Origin: CAYJGN01 sp964369635
GTDB taxonomy: Bacteria; Bacillota; Clostridia; Oscillospirales; Ruminococcaceae
DNA length: 64,000 bases
Assembly (NCBI GenBank): GCA_964369635.1
Contig: CAYJGN010000002.1
Coordinates: 1 to 64,000 of the forward strand
Direction: 5' to 3'
This document shows positions 51,543 through 60,115 of this stretch, in pieces. A program made the position numbers and the translations under genes. Positions within the stretch are counted from its first letter, which is position 1. Each line of letters begins with the position of its first letter. The notes under the pieces were generated by a model, which was not told the DNA's origin, did not search any database, and saw nothing but the letters and a program-made list of their open reading frames with translations.

Positions 51543-53412
51543 CGCCCACCACCTCCATATTCTGCTCTATCGCTTCTTTTAGCTCATAAAACTCGGAAGT
51601 AAGCTCATTTTTTTTGCTATAATCGCTTATTATTCTAAAAGCTTCTTTGAAATCGCCAATTTGCGCCTTTAGATAGCATAGGTTGAAAACGGTATCTGCG
51701 TCATCCGGATTAATCTCGTATGATTTTAAAAAGCATTCCTTTGCTATATCTAAACAGTTTTGTGAAAATAAGCCAACAGCTATTTTATTATATACTTCAG
51801 CGCGATTTACAACGCATCTTTTGATAATTTCCCGCAACTGCTCTTCAAACAATGTAGCGTCTTTTTTATAGTATTCAACAGTAGCGTCAATGCTCTCCTC
51901 TCGTTCTATATCGTTATCAATGCGCATTATCAGATATTTAAGCTCGGTATCTATCGGGAAATCAGCTATTCGAGCCCTCATTAAATATTGATATGCATTA
52001 TATTGATATTTCAAATTCTCGCCATATCTGCCGGTTATCATTTCAATGAGCTCTTTCTGGCTATCGGTTGTTCCAACAAAAGTCGATAGTGTTTTGGTAA
52101 TCTTATAGTTGCAACGGATAAACATCTTCACTATTTCATAATGGGTAAAAAATCTAAGATGAGTTTTATCAAGAATACCTGCATCGGCATAGGTGAAGTT
52201 TCCTTGAAGCAACTCTTCTATTACCGAAATATGCATAATATTCGGTATGCTTGTTATGATTTCGCCATCTTCTTTTAAATATAGTTGCAGCTTTTTCAAA
52301 ACCTCTTCCGGCTCTAAAAGATGCTCGATAACATCACCCAAAATGATAAAATCAAAGAATTTTTCATCAAATGGAAGATCAATATCCTCTATATTACCGA
52401 TTAAAGTTGGAAGCAGCATATTTGCTACCTCACCGCTCGCTTTATCTATTTCAATTCCGAAAAGGTTTGCGTCTTTATAGATAGACTTTACTCGAAGCAG
52501 CGTTGCACCGCAGCCACAACCAATCGCTAAAACATTTATAGCTTTACTATAACTCTTCTCTTCAATCATTCCTATAATTTCAGCTCTTATATTAGAGCTA
52601 TAATTCGGGTCAAACTGCCATTTCTCTTTAAATTTTTGCCTATTAGTTGCTAAAAGGGCGGTGTATTCAGGGCTTTGATCATCAAATGAAACGCTCCCAA
52701 AATGATGGATAAATGCATTTTTACAAAAAATATTTCTTTTACCCGCCAAAACTATTCGATAGCTCAAATCGTCATCTTCATAGTTACCTGGAGAAAACCG
52801 CTCATCAAGCATACCTACTTCGTCTAAAACGCTCTTCTTCATAAGCATACTAAACCCAACAAGCTTAATCCTCTCTTCCATGCTTTGCTTATCTTGGTTG
52901 TTCTGGATTTTTGCAAAGTTTAGCATATTAGTTATTGTATCATAATTAACCCTTATCGCCTGGTGGTATGAAATGCTGTTTGTGCTACTGCCAACAGCCC
53001 CTATCTCCTCACTGCTCCAAAGGGCATCGTTTAGGTTTGATAGCCAGTATGGCGAAACTATAACATCGTTGTTTAAAAGGAGAACACTCTCCCCTCTCGC
53101 TATCTCTATCCCTTGATTGCACCCCGCTGGAAAACCTTTGTTCTCATCATTTAAAATAGCGATTATATCCTCTTGCTCGGTTAGCCATTTTACCGTCTCA
53201 TCGCTTGAGGCATTATCGACAACTATAATCTCAAAGCATCCTTTTTTCGTGAATTTACGAATTGACTCGATGCAGAGTTTTGTGTATTCAAGTTTATTGT
53301 AGGTAAGAATTATAATGCTTGTAAATTTATGAGTTTTGTTATCTTTATCTTGCCAATTATATTCTTTTATTTCTTGCAAACTCTCGCTACTTATATTTAT
53401 TTTACCATTCAT
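51535..53412 (-). CDS. GT2 glycosyltransferase fused to SAM methyltransferase and TPR-like repeats
   Basis: A 625-residue three-part protein. Residues about 30-265 are a family 2 glycosyltransferase (TSIIILTYNKLEYTKLCIESI, VVDNASSD, LLNNDVIV as the metal motif, NYEDDDLSYRI). Residues about 270-440 are a class I methyltransferase (NVLAIGCGCGATLLRVK, then FDFIILGDVIEHLLEPEEVL). Residues about 530-620 are helical repeats of TPR type (YNKIAVGLFSQNCLDIAKECFLKSYEINPDDADT). It could transfer a sugar and methylate it or the chain end. AGGGG lies 7 nt before the ATG. It is divergent from another GT2-TPR gene, which suggests a surface or flagellar glycan locus, although no flagellin is in the window. 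Confidence 0.88.
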   Translation of the reverse strand: MNGKINISSESLQEIKEYNWQDKDNKTHKFTSIIILTYNKLEYTKLCIESIRKFTKKGCFEIIVVDNASSDETVKWLTEQEDIIAILNDENKGFPAGCNQGIEIARGESVLLLNNDVIVSPYWLSNLNDALWSSEEIGAVGSSTNSISYHQAIRVNYDTITNMLNFAKIQNNQDKQSMEERIKLVGFSMLMKKSVLDEVGMLDERFSPGNYEDDDLSYRIVLAGKRNIFCKNAFIHHFGSVSFDDQSPEYTALLATNRQKFKEKWQFDPNYSSNIRAEIIGMIEEKSYSKAINVLAIGCGCGATLLRVKSIYKDANLFGIEIDKASGEVANMLLPTLIGNIEDIDLPFDEKFFDFIILGDVIEHLLEPEEVLKKLQLYLKEDGEIITSIPNIMHISVIEELLQGNFTYADAGILDKTHLRFFTHYEIVKMFIRCNYKITKTLSTFVGTTDSQKELIEMITGRYGENLKYQYNAYQYLMRARIADFPIDTELKYLIMRIDNDIEREESIDATVEYYKKDATLFEEQLREIIKRCVVNRAEVYNKIAVGLFSQNCLDIAKECFLKSYEINPDDADTVFNLCYLKAQIGDFKEAFRIISDYSKKNELTSEFYELKEAIEQNMEVVGDE

Positions 53413-53508
53413 ACAAAAACCCCTATCAGTAGTATAGATTTATGATACATCATATTGTTTCAAACTACAACATTTTTTGACTATTTACAGCAAATTCTCC
53501 ACCTTTCG

Positions 53509-53537
53509 TTGACATAAGTTAGCTAAGGTGATAAAAT
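53509..53537 (+). promoter_or_regulatory. Promoter of the GT2-TPR gene
   Basis: Perfect TTGACA (53509-53514), 17-nt spacer, TAAAAT (53532-53537), about 20 nt before the start codon region. Confidence 0.82.
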
Positions 53538-53566
53538 TTTTATATTAGCTTAGGAGGAAAATGCTT

Positions 53567-55693
53567 ATGGCCGCGAATAAAAAACCGATTTTATCAATCG
53601 GAATTATAATGAAAGATGAAATCAGGTGTATTGAGAGATGTATGAAATCTTTAATGCCACTTCGAGATGCACTTCCCTGTGAACTTGTTATTGCTGATAC
53701 AGGCTCAACTGACGGCAGTCGTGAAGTTGCGGCTGAGTATGCTGATATTCTATTTGATTTTCCATGGGTTGATGATTTTGCCGCAGCGCGAAATGCCGTT
53801 ATGGAAAAATGCAGTGGAAAATGGTATATGTCGGTTGATGCGGATGAGTATTTAGACCCCGATATAAAAGAGATTGTCGCCTATTTTAAGGGCAAAGAGA
53901 TAGCTCTGAAAAACACCGGATTTTATAATATCCGAAATTATACCTCACATGATACCCAAAATAGCGACTATACCGATTTTAATGCGCACAGGCTAATTAA
54001 AATGAGTACTGGCGTTCGCTATGACGGTATTATTCATGAGCGATTTTCGTTTGCAAACATTAATGCAAAGCCTTTTTTCCTGCTCAATACCACCTTTCAT
54101 CACGATGGTTATGTTAGGACAACAGAAGAAGAAATAACAACTATGAAAGCAAAGTCGGCACGCAATATGGTATTGTTGCGCAAAAAATTAGAAGAGTCTA
54201 CCGATGATATGACCTATCTTCAATGCATTGAGTCGAGCAGTGTTTCAAAAGATCAACTCGAATTTGCAAAGAAAGCATTAAATGCGGCAAGAGAGAGAGA
54301 TTTTGCTCCTGCAGTTGCTAACGGTGAGAGCATATTGAACGTTTTGCTTTGCAGAGCCGTCTCTGTCCTGCTTTTACAGCAAGATGATACCGCTGAAGAT
54401 GAGCTATTAATGCTTAGCAATCGATTAACAAACTTTTTAATGTTTGATTTAGATGTTTCATTTGCTGCAATAAGCTACTTTATCAAGAAAAAAAACTGGG
54501 AGAGTGTTATCTCTTATGCAGAGAAATTCGAGGTAGCTTATGAGCGATATCAAACAGAGGTTAAAACCTCCCATGAGTTTATAATCTCTCCCGCCTTTTA
54601 CGGATACAATAAAAATAAGCAACAGGGCAAGCTTCTAAAAGCTGATGCTCTGATAAATCTTGGCAAAGAGGATAATGCCTTAGATTTACTTGAAACTACC
54701 GACTTTATTCCTCTTTGTTATGCAAGCAATGACATTGGCATGGCATTAAGGCTCTTAATTGAGCTGCGAAGCCACCAAAGAGCATGCACGATTTTCAAAA
54801 CTCTCTATGAAACTGTTAATAGTTTAGAAAACAACGCCGAGATTGCAAAGAAGATTATAAACGGTTTCTTTATAAATGCTATCAAAAACTCCGAGGAAAA
54901 AGATAACTATCGTTTGATGGGTGAATGCGATGGTTTGTTTGGATTTTGCGCAAAGATTTTATCGACAAACAGCCCTGATGCTATTGAGTCGATTTGTAGT
55001 GGTTATAATGAGATTGCCACCCTTCCATCTGAAATTCTCTATAAAATAATCAATATAACCCAAAATCTCCCGCAAAACTTTTATAAATCACCTGCAATGT
55101 GGCATCTTTCCGCTGCAAGTAGTCTATCGAGTATTCCAAATTTCGCACAGACTCTTATCCGATTTGTTTGCAAAAACAATTTTCATAACGATATCGAAAA
55201 AACAAACTTCGTCTACCACTGCGCATCGACGCTCGTCCAAAGAGGTGACATTGATAAGACAGATTACGATATTATTTGCAGAATGTTTTTGATGTTTAGC
55301 GACCACATTATGAATAACATATATAGCGAAGAGCTTTTAAATAACAGTGATCTTTGGAATTTTTGCATAACAAACCATCACCTCTCGCTTATTATCATGA
55401 AGGTTCGTGACCTTGTTTTAGAGGGCGATGAGATAGGCATTATCACCACTTTAAAGACAGCGCTTGATGTTACCCCTACTGCAAAGCATATCGCAAGCTA
55501 CTTAATAGATAATGCCACCCGCCTCTTCGCAAAGCCTCCACTTGAGCTTATGGGACTCGCCGATAAGCTAAAAACTATGCTTGCAATTTATAAAAACGAT
55601 GATCCTTTTGCTGTTGAAATAAAAAACAGCGACGCTTATAAGCAGATAGCATATCTTGTTGAAATTCCAACGAAAGAAGAGCTCGGACTTTAA
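53567..55693 (+). CDS. GT2 glycosyltransferase with long helical (TPR-like) C-terminal region
   Basis: A 708-residue protein. A family 2 glycosyltransferase (about 5-225) has LSIGIIMKDEIRCIERCMKSL, IADTGSTDGS, WVDDFAAARN, the DADEYLD metal motif and IHERF. The remaining ~480 residues are helical, with repeat character (for example KLLKADALINLGKEDNALDLLETT), and end near EIPTKEELGL. The arrangement resembles SunS-like or TPR-glycosyltransferases that modify proteins, but the acceptor is unknown. Two ATGs are possible; AGGAGG lies 3 nt from the one at 53561 and 9 nt from the one at 53567, so the latter is preferred. A strong promoter is close by and a terminator follows at 55713. Confidence 0.85.
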   Translation: MAANKKPILSIGIIMKDEIRCIERCMKSLMPLRDALPCELVIADTGSTDGSREVAAEYADILFDFPWVDDFAAARNAVMEKCSGKWYMSVDADEYLDPDIKEIVAYFKGKEIALKNTGFYNIRNYTSHDTQNSDYTDFNAHRLIKMSTGVRYDGIIHERFSFANINAKPFFLLNTTFHHDGYVRTTEEEITTMKAKSARNMVLLRKKLEESTDDMTYLQCIESSSVSKDQLEFAKKALNAARERDFAPAVANGESILNVLLCRAVSVLLLQQDDTAEDELLMLSNRLTNFLMFDLDVSFAAISYFIKKKNWESVISYAEKFEVAYERYQTEVKTSHEFIISPAFYGYNKNKQQGKLLKADALINLGKEDNALDLLETTDFIPLCYASNDIGMALRLLIELRSHQRACTIFKTLYETVNSLENNAEIAKKIINGFFINAIKNSEEKDNYRLMGECDGLFGFCAKILSTNSPDAIESICSGYNEIATLPSEILYKIINITQNLPQNFYKSPAMWHLSAASSLSSIPNFAQTLIRFVCKNNFHNDIEKTNFVYHCASTLVQRGDIDKTDYDIICRMFLMFSDHIMNNIYSEELLNNSDLWNFCITNHHLSLIIMKVRDLVLEGDEIGIITTLKTALDVTPTAKHIASYLIDNATRLFAKPPLELMGLADKLKTMLAIYKNDDPFAVEIKNSDAYKQIAYLVEIPTKEELGL

Positions 55694-55712
55694 TATTATC
55701 TTTTTTCAATTT

Positions 55713-55750
55713 AAAAAGCTGTAATTTATTGCCAAATTATAGCTTTTTTT
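55713..55750 (+). terminator. Terminator of the GT2-TPR gene
   Basis: AAAAAGCTGTAAT pairs with ATTATAGCTTTTT, with T-rich sequence following. Confidence 0.78.
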
Positions 55751-55751
55751 G

Positions 55752-55780
55752 TTGAAATATGGCATGTAAAGTGGTACAAT
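55752..55780 (+). promoter_or_regulatory. Promoter of the M20 amidohydrolase-transporter operon
   Basis: TTGAAA, 17-nt spacer, TACAAT (55775-55780). The leader of about 170 nt holds two inverted repeats: TGCAAGT/ACTTGCA at about 55795-55815 and TGGCAT/ATGCCA at about 55840-55861. They may be regulatory. Confidence 0.65.
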
Positions 55781-55954
55781 ATTAAATATTAAAATGCAAG
55801 TTGCGACACTTGCACTTGCAAATTTTATTTCTCATTTTTTTGGCATATGCTCACATGCCACGAAATAGCGAGAGCAAGGCATTAAGATGAGTTATAAATA
55901 ATCAAAGCGAAACGCAGATTATTTACATTAAATAAAATGTTTTATAGGTGAATT

Positions 55955-57241
55955 ATGGCTTTAAATATTAAAGAGATCAGAAGAGAGTTCCACAAATATC
56001 CAGAGACCGGATGGCATGAATATCGAACAAGTGCGCGGATTGCAGAGATGCTATATGGTATTGGCAATATTGAAATTTTGCAAGGTAGAGATGTCGTTGA
56101 TGTTAATGCGATAATAGATCCTGTTCATTTAAGTGAGAGTGAGCGCGAAGCAGAAATCGCACGTGCAATTAAAGATGGGGCAAATCCTGAAATATTAGCT
56201 AAGGCAGATGGATATCCCGGTGTTATCGCTATAATAGACTCTGGAAAGAAAGGCCCTACCACCGCATTTCGGTTTGATATAGACGCTCTTCCATATAGCG
56301 AGGTAGGAAACAGCTGGTATCGTCCGACAAAAGAGGGTTTTTGCTCGGTTGTGCGCGATGCAAACCATGCTTGTGGTCATGATGGTCATACCGCTATCGG
56401 GATAGGACTTGCAGAAAGATTAATCGAGAGCGGCATAATTAAAAAAGGACGGGTAAAGATTATTTTCGAGCCTGCCGAGGAGACCTTTTCAGGTGCTGAG
56501 TCTATCGTTTCAAAGGGTCATCTTGATGATGTTGATTATTTCGTCGGTGTCCATTTAGCCCTTTCAGGATATGGAAGACCGCTAAAATCGGGCGAAATCT
56601 GCTGTGGTTGCAAAGATTTTCTCTCGGACAGGCAGATAGATGTTCATTTTGAAGGAAAAGCGGCCCACCCTTGTGGCGCTTCTCAAGAAGGAAAAAACGC
56701 ACTGCTTGCAGCCTGCACCGCCGCACTTAATCTGCATAGTATCGCACCGCACGAGTCGGGGTTGTTTCGTGTTAATGTTGGTGAAATACATGCAGGGGTT
56801 TGCGCAAATACCATAGCGCCAAACGCTCTTCTTCGGGTTGAATATCGCGGCGAGACAGCTGAGATATCGGCATATGGAAAACAGCGTGTTGAAGCTATTA
56901 TCCGCTCTGCTGCCCTGATGTACGAGATGAGCTATAAGCTATTAGATTACGGCGAAGTTCCAGCTGGTAAGAGCGATGATGCGATGATGGATAAAATTTC
57001 TGTTGCGGCAAAAGGAGTTCCATATTTTAAGGATATCCTTTTTGAAGGTCATGTTGGGGGAACTGATGATGCAACAGTTATGATGAGCAGAGTTCAGCAA
57101 AACGGTGGCATTGCAACCTTTATAGGGATAGGAGCTGACTCAAGCGATGTTTTGCATGGAGAGTCTTTTGATTTTGATGAGGACTGCCTGCCTGCAACGG
57201 TTGATTTGCTCGCTTCGATGCTTTCTGATATTCATGGTTAG
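55955..57241 (+). CDS. M20-family amidohydrolase (AbgA/aminoacylase type)
   Basis: A 428-residue metal-dependent hydrolase of the M20D group (amidohydrolase/N-acyl-amino-acid hydrolase). It has REFHKYPETGWHEYRTSARI at the start, the catalytic aspartate in RFDIDALPYSE, ACGHDGHTAIG with metal ligands, the FEPAEET glutamate pair, a dimerisation domain (about 210-330, AAHPCGASQEGKNAL) and DVLHGESFDFDE with the last histidine. It splits an N-acyl or peptide bond in a small amide; aminobenzoyl-glutamate-type or N-acetylated substrates are typical of the group. An insertion of about 35 residues (56-90) follows the first strand. The transporter 44 nt downstream probably imports its substrate. Confidence 0.9.
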   Translation: MALNIKEIRREFHKYPETGWHEYRTSARIAEMLYGIGNIEILQGRDVVDVNAIIDPVHLSESEREAEIARAIKDGANPEILAKADGYPGVIAIIDSGKKGPTTAFRFDIDALPYSEVGNSWYRPTKEGFCSVVRDANHACGHDGHTAIGIGLAERLIESGIIKKGRVKIIFEPAEETFSGAESIVSKGHLDDVDYFVGVHLALSGYGRPLKSGEICCGCKDFLSDRQIDVHFEGKAAHPCGASQEGKNALLAACTAALNLHSIAPHESGLFRVNVGEIHAGVCANTIAPNALLRVEYRGETAEISAYGKQRVEAIIRSAALMYEMSYKLLDYGEVPAGKSDDAMMDKISVAAKGVPYFKDILFEGHVGGTDDATVMMSRVQQNGGIATFIGIGADSSDVLHGESFDFDEDCLPATVDLLASMLSDIHG

Positions 57242-57285
57242 CTTTTAAGATGGTTTCATCTTAATATATATTTAGGGGGTTTATA

Positions 57286-58680
57286 ATGGAAACAAAACAG
57301 AAGAAAAAATTTAGTATGCCTCATACCTTCATTATTATCGGTATCATTTTGGTGTTTGTCACAGCGCTCACCTACATAGTGCCTGCTGGAAGTTATGAGA
57401 GATATGAAGATCCGGTTACCGGCTATATGGTTATCGACAGTGAGAGCTTTGAGTTCATTGAGCAAACACCTGTCTCACCATTTGGTATGTTTATGGCTAT
57501 TGGCGATGGTATGGTCGATTCAGCTCAGATAATCTTCTTCATCTTCTTTGCATACGGCGCCGTTTATATGCTTATAAAAACAGGAACGTTTTTTGGCGGT
57601 CTCGCGGCACTTGTTCGTATACTCAAAGGCAAGCAGAGCCTTATAATACCGATATTTATGATTTTATTTGGAATATTCGGCTCAACATTTGGAATGTATG
57701 AAGAGGCATATGGTCTTATACCTGCATTTATCGGAATTGCGGTTGCAATGGGATATGATGGTCTTGTTGGTGGTTCAACCGTTGTTATTGGTATCGTAAC
57801 AGGTTTTGCCGCTGCAACTCTAAACCCATTCACAATAGGAATAGCTATGCAGATAGCAGAGCTTCCTATCGGCAGTGGCATGTGGTTCCGTGTCCTCTGC
57901 TTTATCCTATTCCAAGCCCTTGCAATAATTTATGTTATGCGATATGCAAACAAAGTTCGTCGCGACCCAAAACTATCAATAGTTCAAGATGTTGATTTCA
58001 ATACCGGCGGTGGCGTTTCGCGCTCGGAGATGGAAAAACTTCCATTCACAAAGAAACATATGCTAATCATGCTTATCTTCTTTGCGGCAATCGGTGTGCT
58101 CGTTTTCTGTACCACCCAATATGGCTGGTATCTATCAGAGCTTACAGCGCTATTCCTCATAACTATGGTTATAGTCGGTCTTGTTGGCGGATTTTCTATG
58201 AGTGAAATATGCTCACATTTTATAGAAGCTACAAAAGAGATAGTATTTGGAGCTCTTGTTGTCGGTGTTGCAAGGGCGCTCACCCTTGTTATGACTGACG
58301 GTAACATAATCGACACAATAGTCTTCTATGCATCATCTGCTCTATCACAAGTTCCACAGAGTCTTGCTTCAATAGGAATGGTTATAGTTCAAAACTTTAT
58401 AAACTTCTTTATCCCATCAGGTAGCGGACAGGCTGCCGTTTCAATGCCACTTATGGTACCTCTTGCAGATAATCTTGGAATAAGCCGTCAGGTAGCAGTT
58501 TTAGCATTCCAATTTGGCGATGGATTCTCAAATATGTTCTGGCCAACAGTTGTCGCAACCGAGTGCGGAATTATGGGACTACCTATCCAAAAATGGTATA
58601 AATTCATAGCTCCTCTGTTTGTTATGATGTTAGCACTCCAGTTTATCCTAATAGCTGTTGCAACGGCAATCGGATTTTAA
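57286..58680 (+). CDS. YfcC-family membrane transporter (C4-dicarboxylate carrier-like)
   Basis: A 464-residue polytopic membrane protein of the YfcC family (related to DcuC-type carriers), with about eleven or twelve helices. Landmarks are MPHTFIIIGIILVFVTALTYIVPAGSYER at the start, GSTFGMYEEAYGLIPAFIGIAVAMGYD in the middle and NFFIPSGSGQAAVSMPLMVPLADNLG near 375-400. Members are proposed to move basic or acidic amino acids, peptides or dicarboxylates. Pairing with an M20 hydrolase is common and suggests uptake of an N-acylated or dipeptide-like compound that is then cleaved. AGGGGG lies 6 nt before the ATG. Confidence 0.88.
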   Translation: METKQKKKFSMPHTFIIIGIILVFVTALTYIVPAGSYERYEDPVTGYMVIDSESFEFIEQTPVSPFGMFMAIGDGMVDSAQIIFFIFFAYGAVYMLIKTGTFFGGLAALVRILKGKQSLIIPIFMILFGIFGSTFGMYEEAYGLIPAFIGIAVAMGYDGLVGGSTVVIGIVTGFAAATLNPFTIGIAMQIAELPIGSGMWFRVLCFILFQALAIIYVMRYANKVRRDPKLSIVQDVDFNTGGGVSRSEMEKLPFTKKHMLIMLIFFAAIGVLVFCTTQYGWYLSELTALFLITMVIVGLVGGFSMSEICSHFIEATKEIVFGALVVGVARALTLVMTDGNIIDTIVFYASSALSQVPQSLASIGMVIVQNFINFFIPSGSGQAAVSMPLMVPLADNLGISRQVAVLAFQFGDGFSNMFWPTVVATECGIMGLPIQKWYKFIAPLFVMMLALQFILIAVATAIGF

Positions 58681-58709
58681 AGTTAGTATTTTAAAATTAG
58701 TTTTAACTA

Positions 58710-58741
58710 AAAAAACCTTGTGGTAACCACAAGGTTTTTTC
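58710..58741. terminator. Bidirectional terminator
   Basis: A perfect palindrome with AAAAAACCTTGTGGT and ACCACAAGGTTTTTT arms between the convergent YfcC and antiporter genes. Confidence 0.92.
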
Positions 58742-58778
58742 TTATGCTTTTTGATTTCGATTAAGTATATTCGAAAAT

Positions 58779-60029
58779 TTATTCTTCACTTGCGCTTTCG
58801 TTAGAATCCAATATACCTTCACTCTCTTTTGCCTTCGGTACCTCGCCCGCCCATTCAAACGCTTTCTTTGCAAGTACTACCGCAATAAGCTCATTTATAA
58901 CCGCTGCCGCCGCTATCGTTCCCTTTATGAGGGTTGCTGATTCGCTATCAAATCCCGACAGGCTCGTTGTTGCAAGTCCTGTGAAGACAAGCGAAACACC
59001 TGAGTGCGGGAGCAGGGTAAATCCGAGAAATTTTCGAACAGTTGGCTCTGCTTTTGAAACTTTTCCACCAATAAAGCAAAAGAAATATTTTCCTATCCCT
59101 CGTGATAATATATAGATTGCAGTAAAGAGGCCAGCTCCGAGAATTAGTCTGTAATCAAGCGGCGCTCCAAGATTTATTATCATAACCATCAGGCCAATAC
59201 CGAGTATTGGAGAGAGGGAGCCTGAAAGCTCATGTATTACCTCTTCTTCCACCCTGTTTGCAATAGTTGAGAATGTTGCCATTGAAACGAGCATATAGTT
59301 GAGTGCCGGTGCCGGTAGTATAAAGTTATCAACTGCATAGGTTGCAAAATAAACTATCACAACAACGACCATACCAAATAGCAGATACCCTTTTCTGTCC
59401 TTCGCCATTTTTATGAGTGGTGTTGTTATAAACCCGAGTATTATTCCAAAAACTATCGGTAGCGCTATTGATATGAGCAGCGTTACCACAACCGAGCTTG
59501 AAACAGCAGAACCCATTGAACCGACTGCTGAATTTATCGCAAAAAACACCGCAATAGCTATAATATCATCGAGCATAGCCATTGGGATAAGGGTACTTGT
59601 AACCGGTCCCTCGGTATTAAACTGAGTAACTATCGAGAGGGCGGGAGCAGGGGCTGTTGCCATTGCTATCCCTCCAAAAAGCGGAGCTACATACAGCGGA
59701 ACATCTATAAAAAAGAATATACTTCCAAAGCAAAGAGTCACAAACAAAAATGTTCCGAGCGACTGAAATAGAGTTATCGTGAAAATCTGCTTGCCGTATT
59801 TTTTTAAATTGCGTATAATCAAGTCTTTTGCAAACATAACCCCTATCGCTGATTCTAAAAATCTCGAAACATTATGATAAGCTTCATTATTAAGGGTTTC
59901 AAAACTTAAAATATTAAGAGCATAAGGCCCCATAACCATACCTGCCAAAAGCCAACCTAAAATTGCCGGCAGATTTATCTTTGTTATTAGTTTTCCAGCT
60001 ACAACAGCTACTACAACAACTAACAACAC
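58779..60029 (-). CDS. CPA2-type cation/proton antiporter
   Basis: A 416-residue (or about 425) antiporter of the monovalent cation:proton antiporter-2 family, with about twelve helices. Landmarks are LPAILGWLLAGMVMGPYAL, AMATAPAPALSIV, PMAMLDDIIAIAVFF with the adjacent aspartates typical of Na+/H+ exchange, and FLGFTLLPHSGVSLVF. It exchanges sodium or potassium for protons across the membrane. The start is unclear. The GTG at 60029 has no well-placed ribosome binding site. AGGAG at 60066-60070 is 9 nt from an ATA codon at 60056, which would give xDILISIGSVLL, a more usual N-terminus, but ATA is not a standard start. The acidic C-terminal tail follows the last helix. Confidence 0.88.
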   Translation of the reverse strand: MLLVVVVAVVAGKLITKINLPAILGWLLAGMVMGPYALNILSFETLNNEAYHNVSRFLESAIGVMFAKDLIIRNLKKYGKQIFTITLFQSLGTFLFVTLCFGSIFFFIDVPLYVAPLFGGIAMATAPAPALSIVTQFNTEGPVTSTLIPMAMLDDIIAIAVFFAINSAVGSMGSAVSSSVVVTLLISIALPIVFGIILGFITTPLIKMAKDRKGYLLFGMVVVVIVYFATYAVDNFILPAPALNYMLVSMATFSTIANRVEEEVIHELSGSLSPILGIGLMVMIINLGAPLDYRLILGAGLFTAIYILSRGIGKYFFCFIGGKVSKAEPTVRKFLGFTLLPHSGVSLVFTGLATTSLSGFDSESATLIKGTIAAAAVINELIAVVLAKKAFEWAGEVPKAKESEGILDSNESASEE

Positions 60030-60079
60030 ACTTCCAATACTAATTAAAATATCTATTTAAAACATCTCCTAACCGCAAT

Positions 60080-60107
60080 AAAGCCCTCGGTTTATACCGA
60101 GGGCTTT
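60080..60107 (-). terminator. Terminator of pfkA
   Basis: AAAGCCCTCGG and CCGAGGGCTTT arms (6-nt loop) just after the pfkA stop. The T-run is short, so some read-through into the antiporter gene is possible. Confidence 0.75.
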
Positions 60108-60115
60108 AAAATGAA

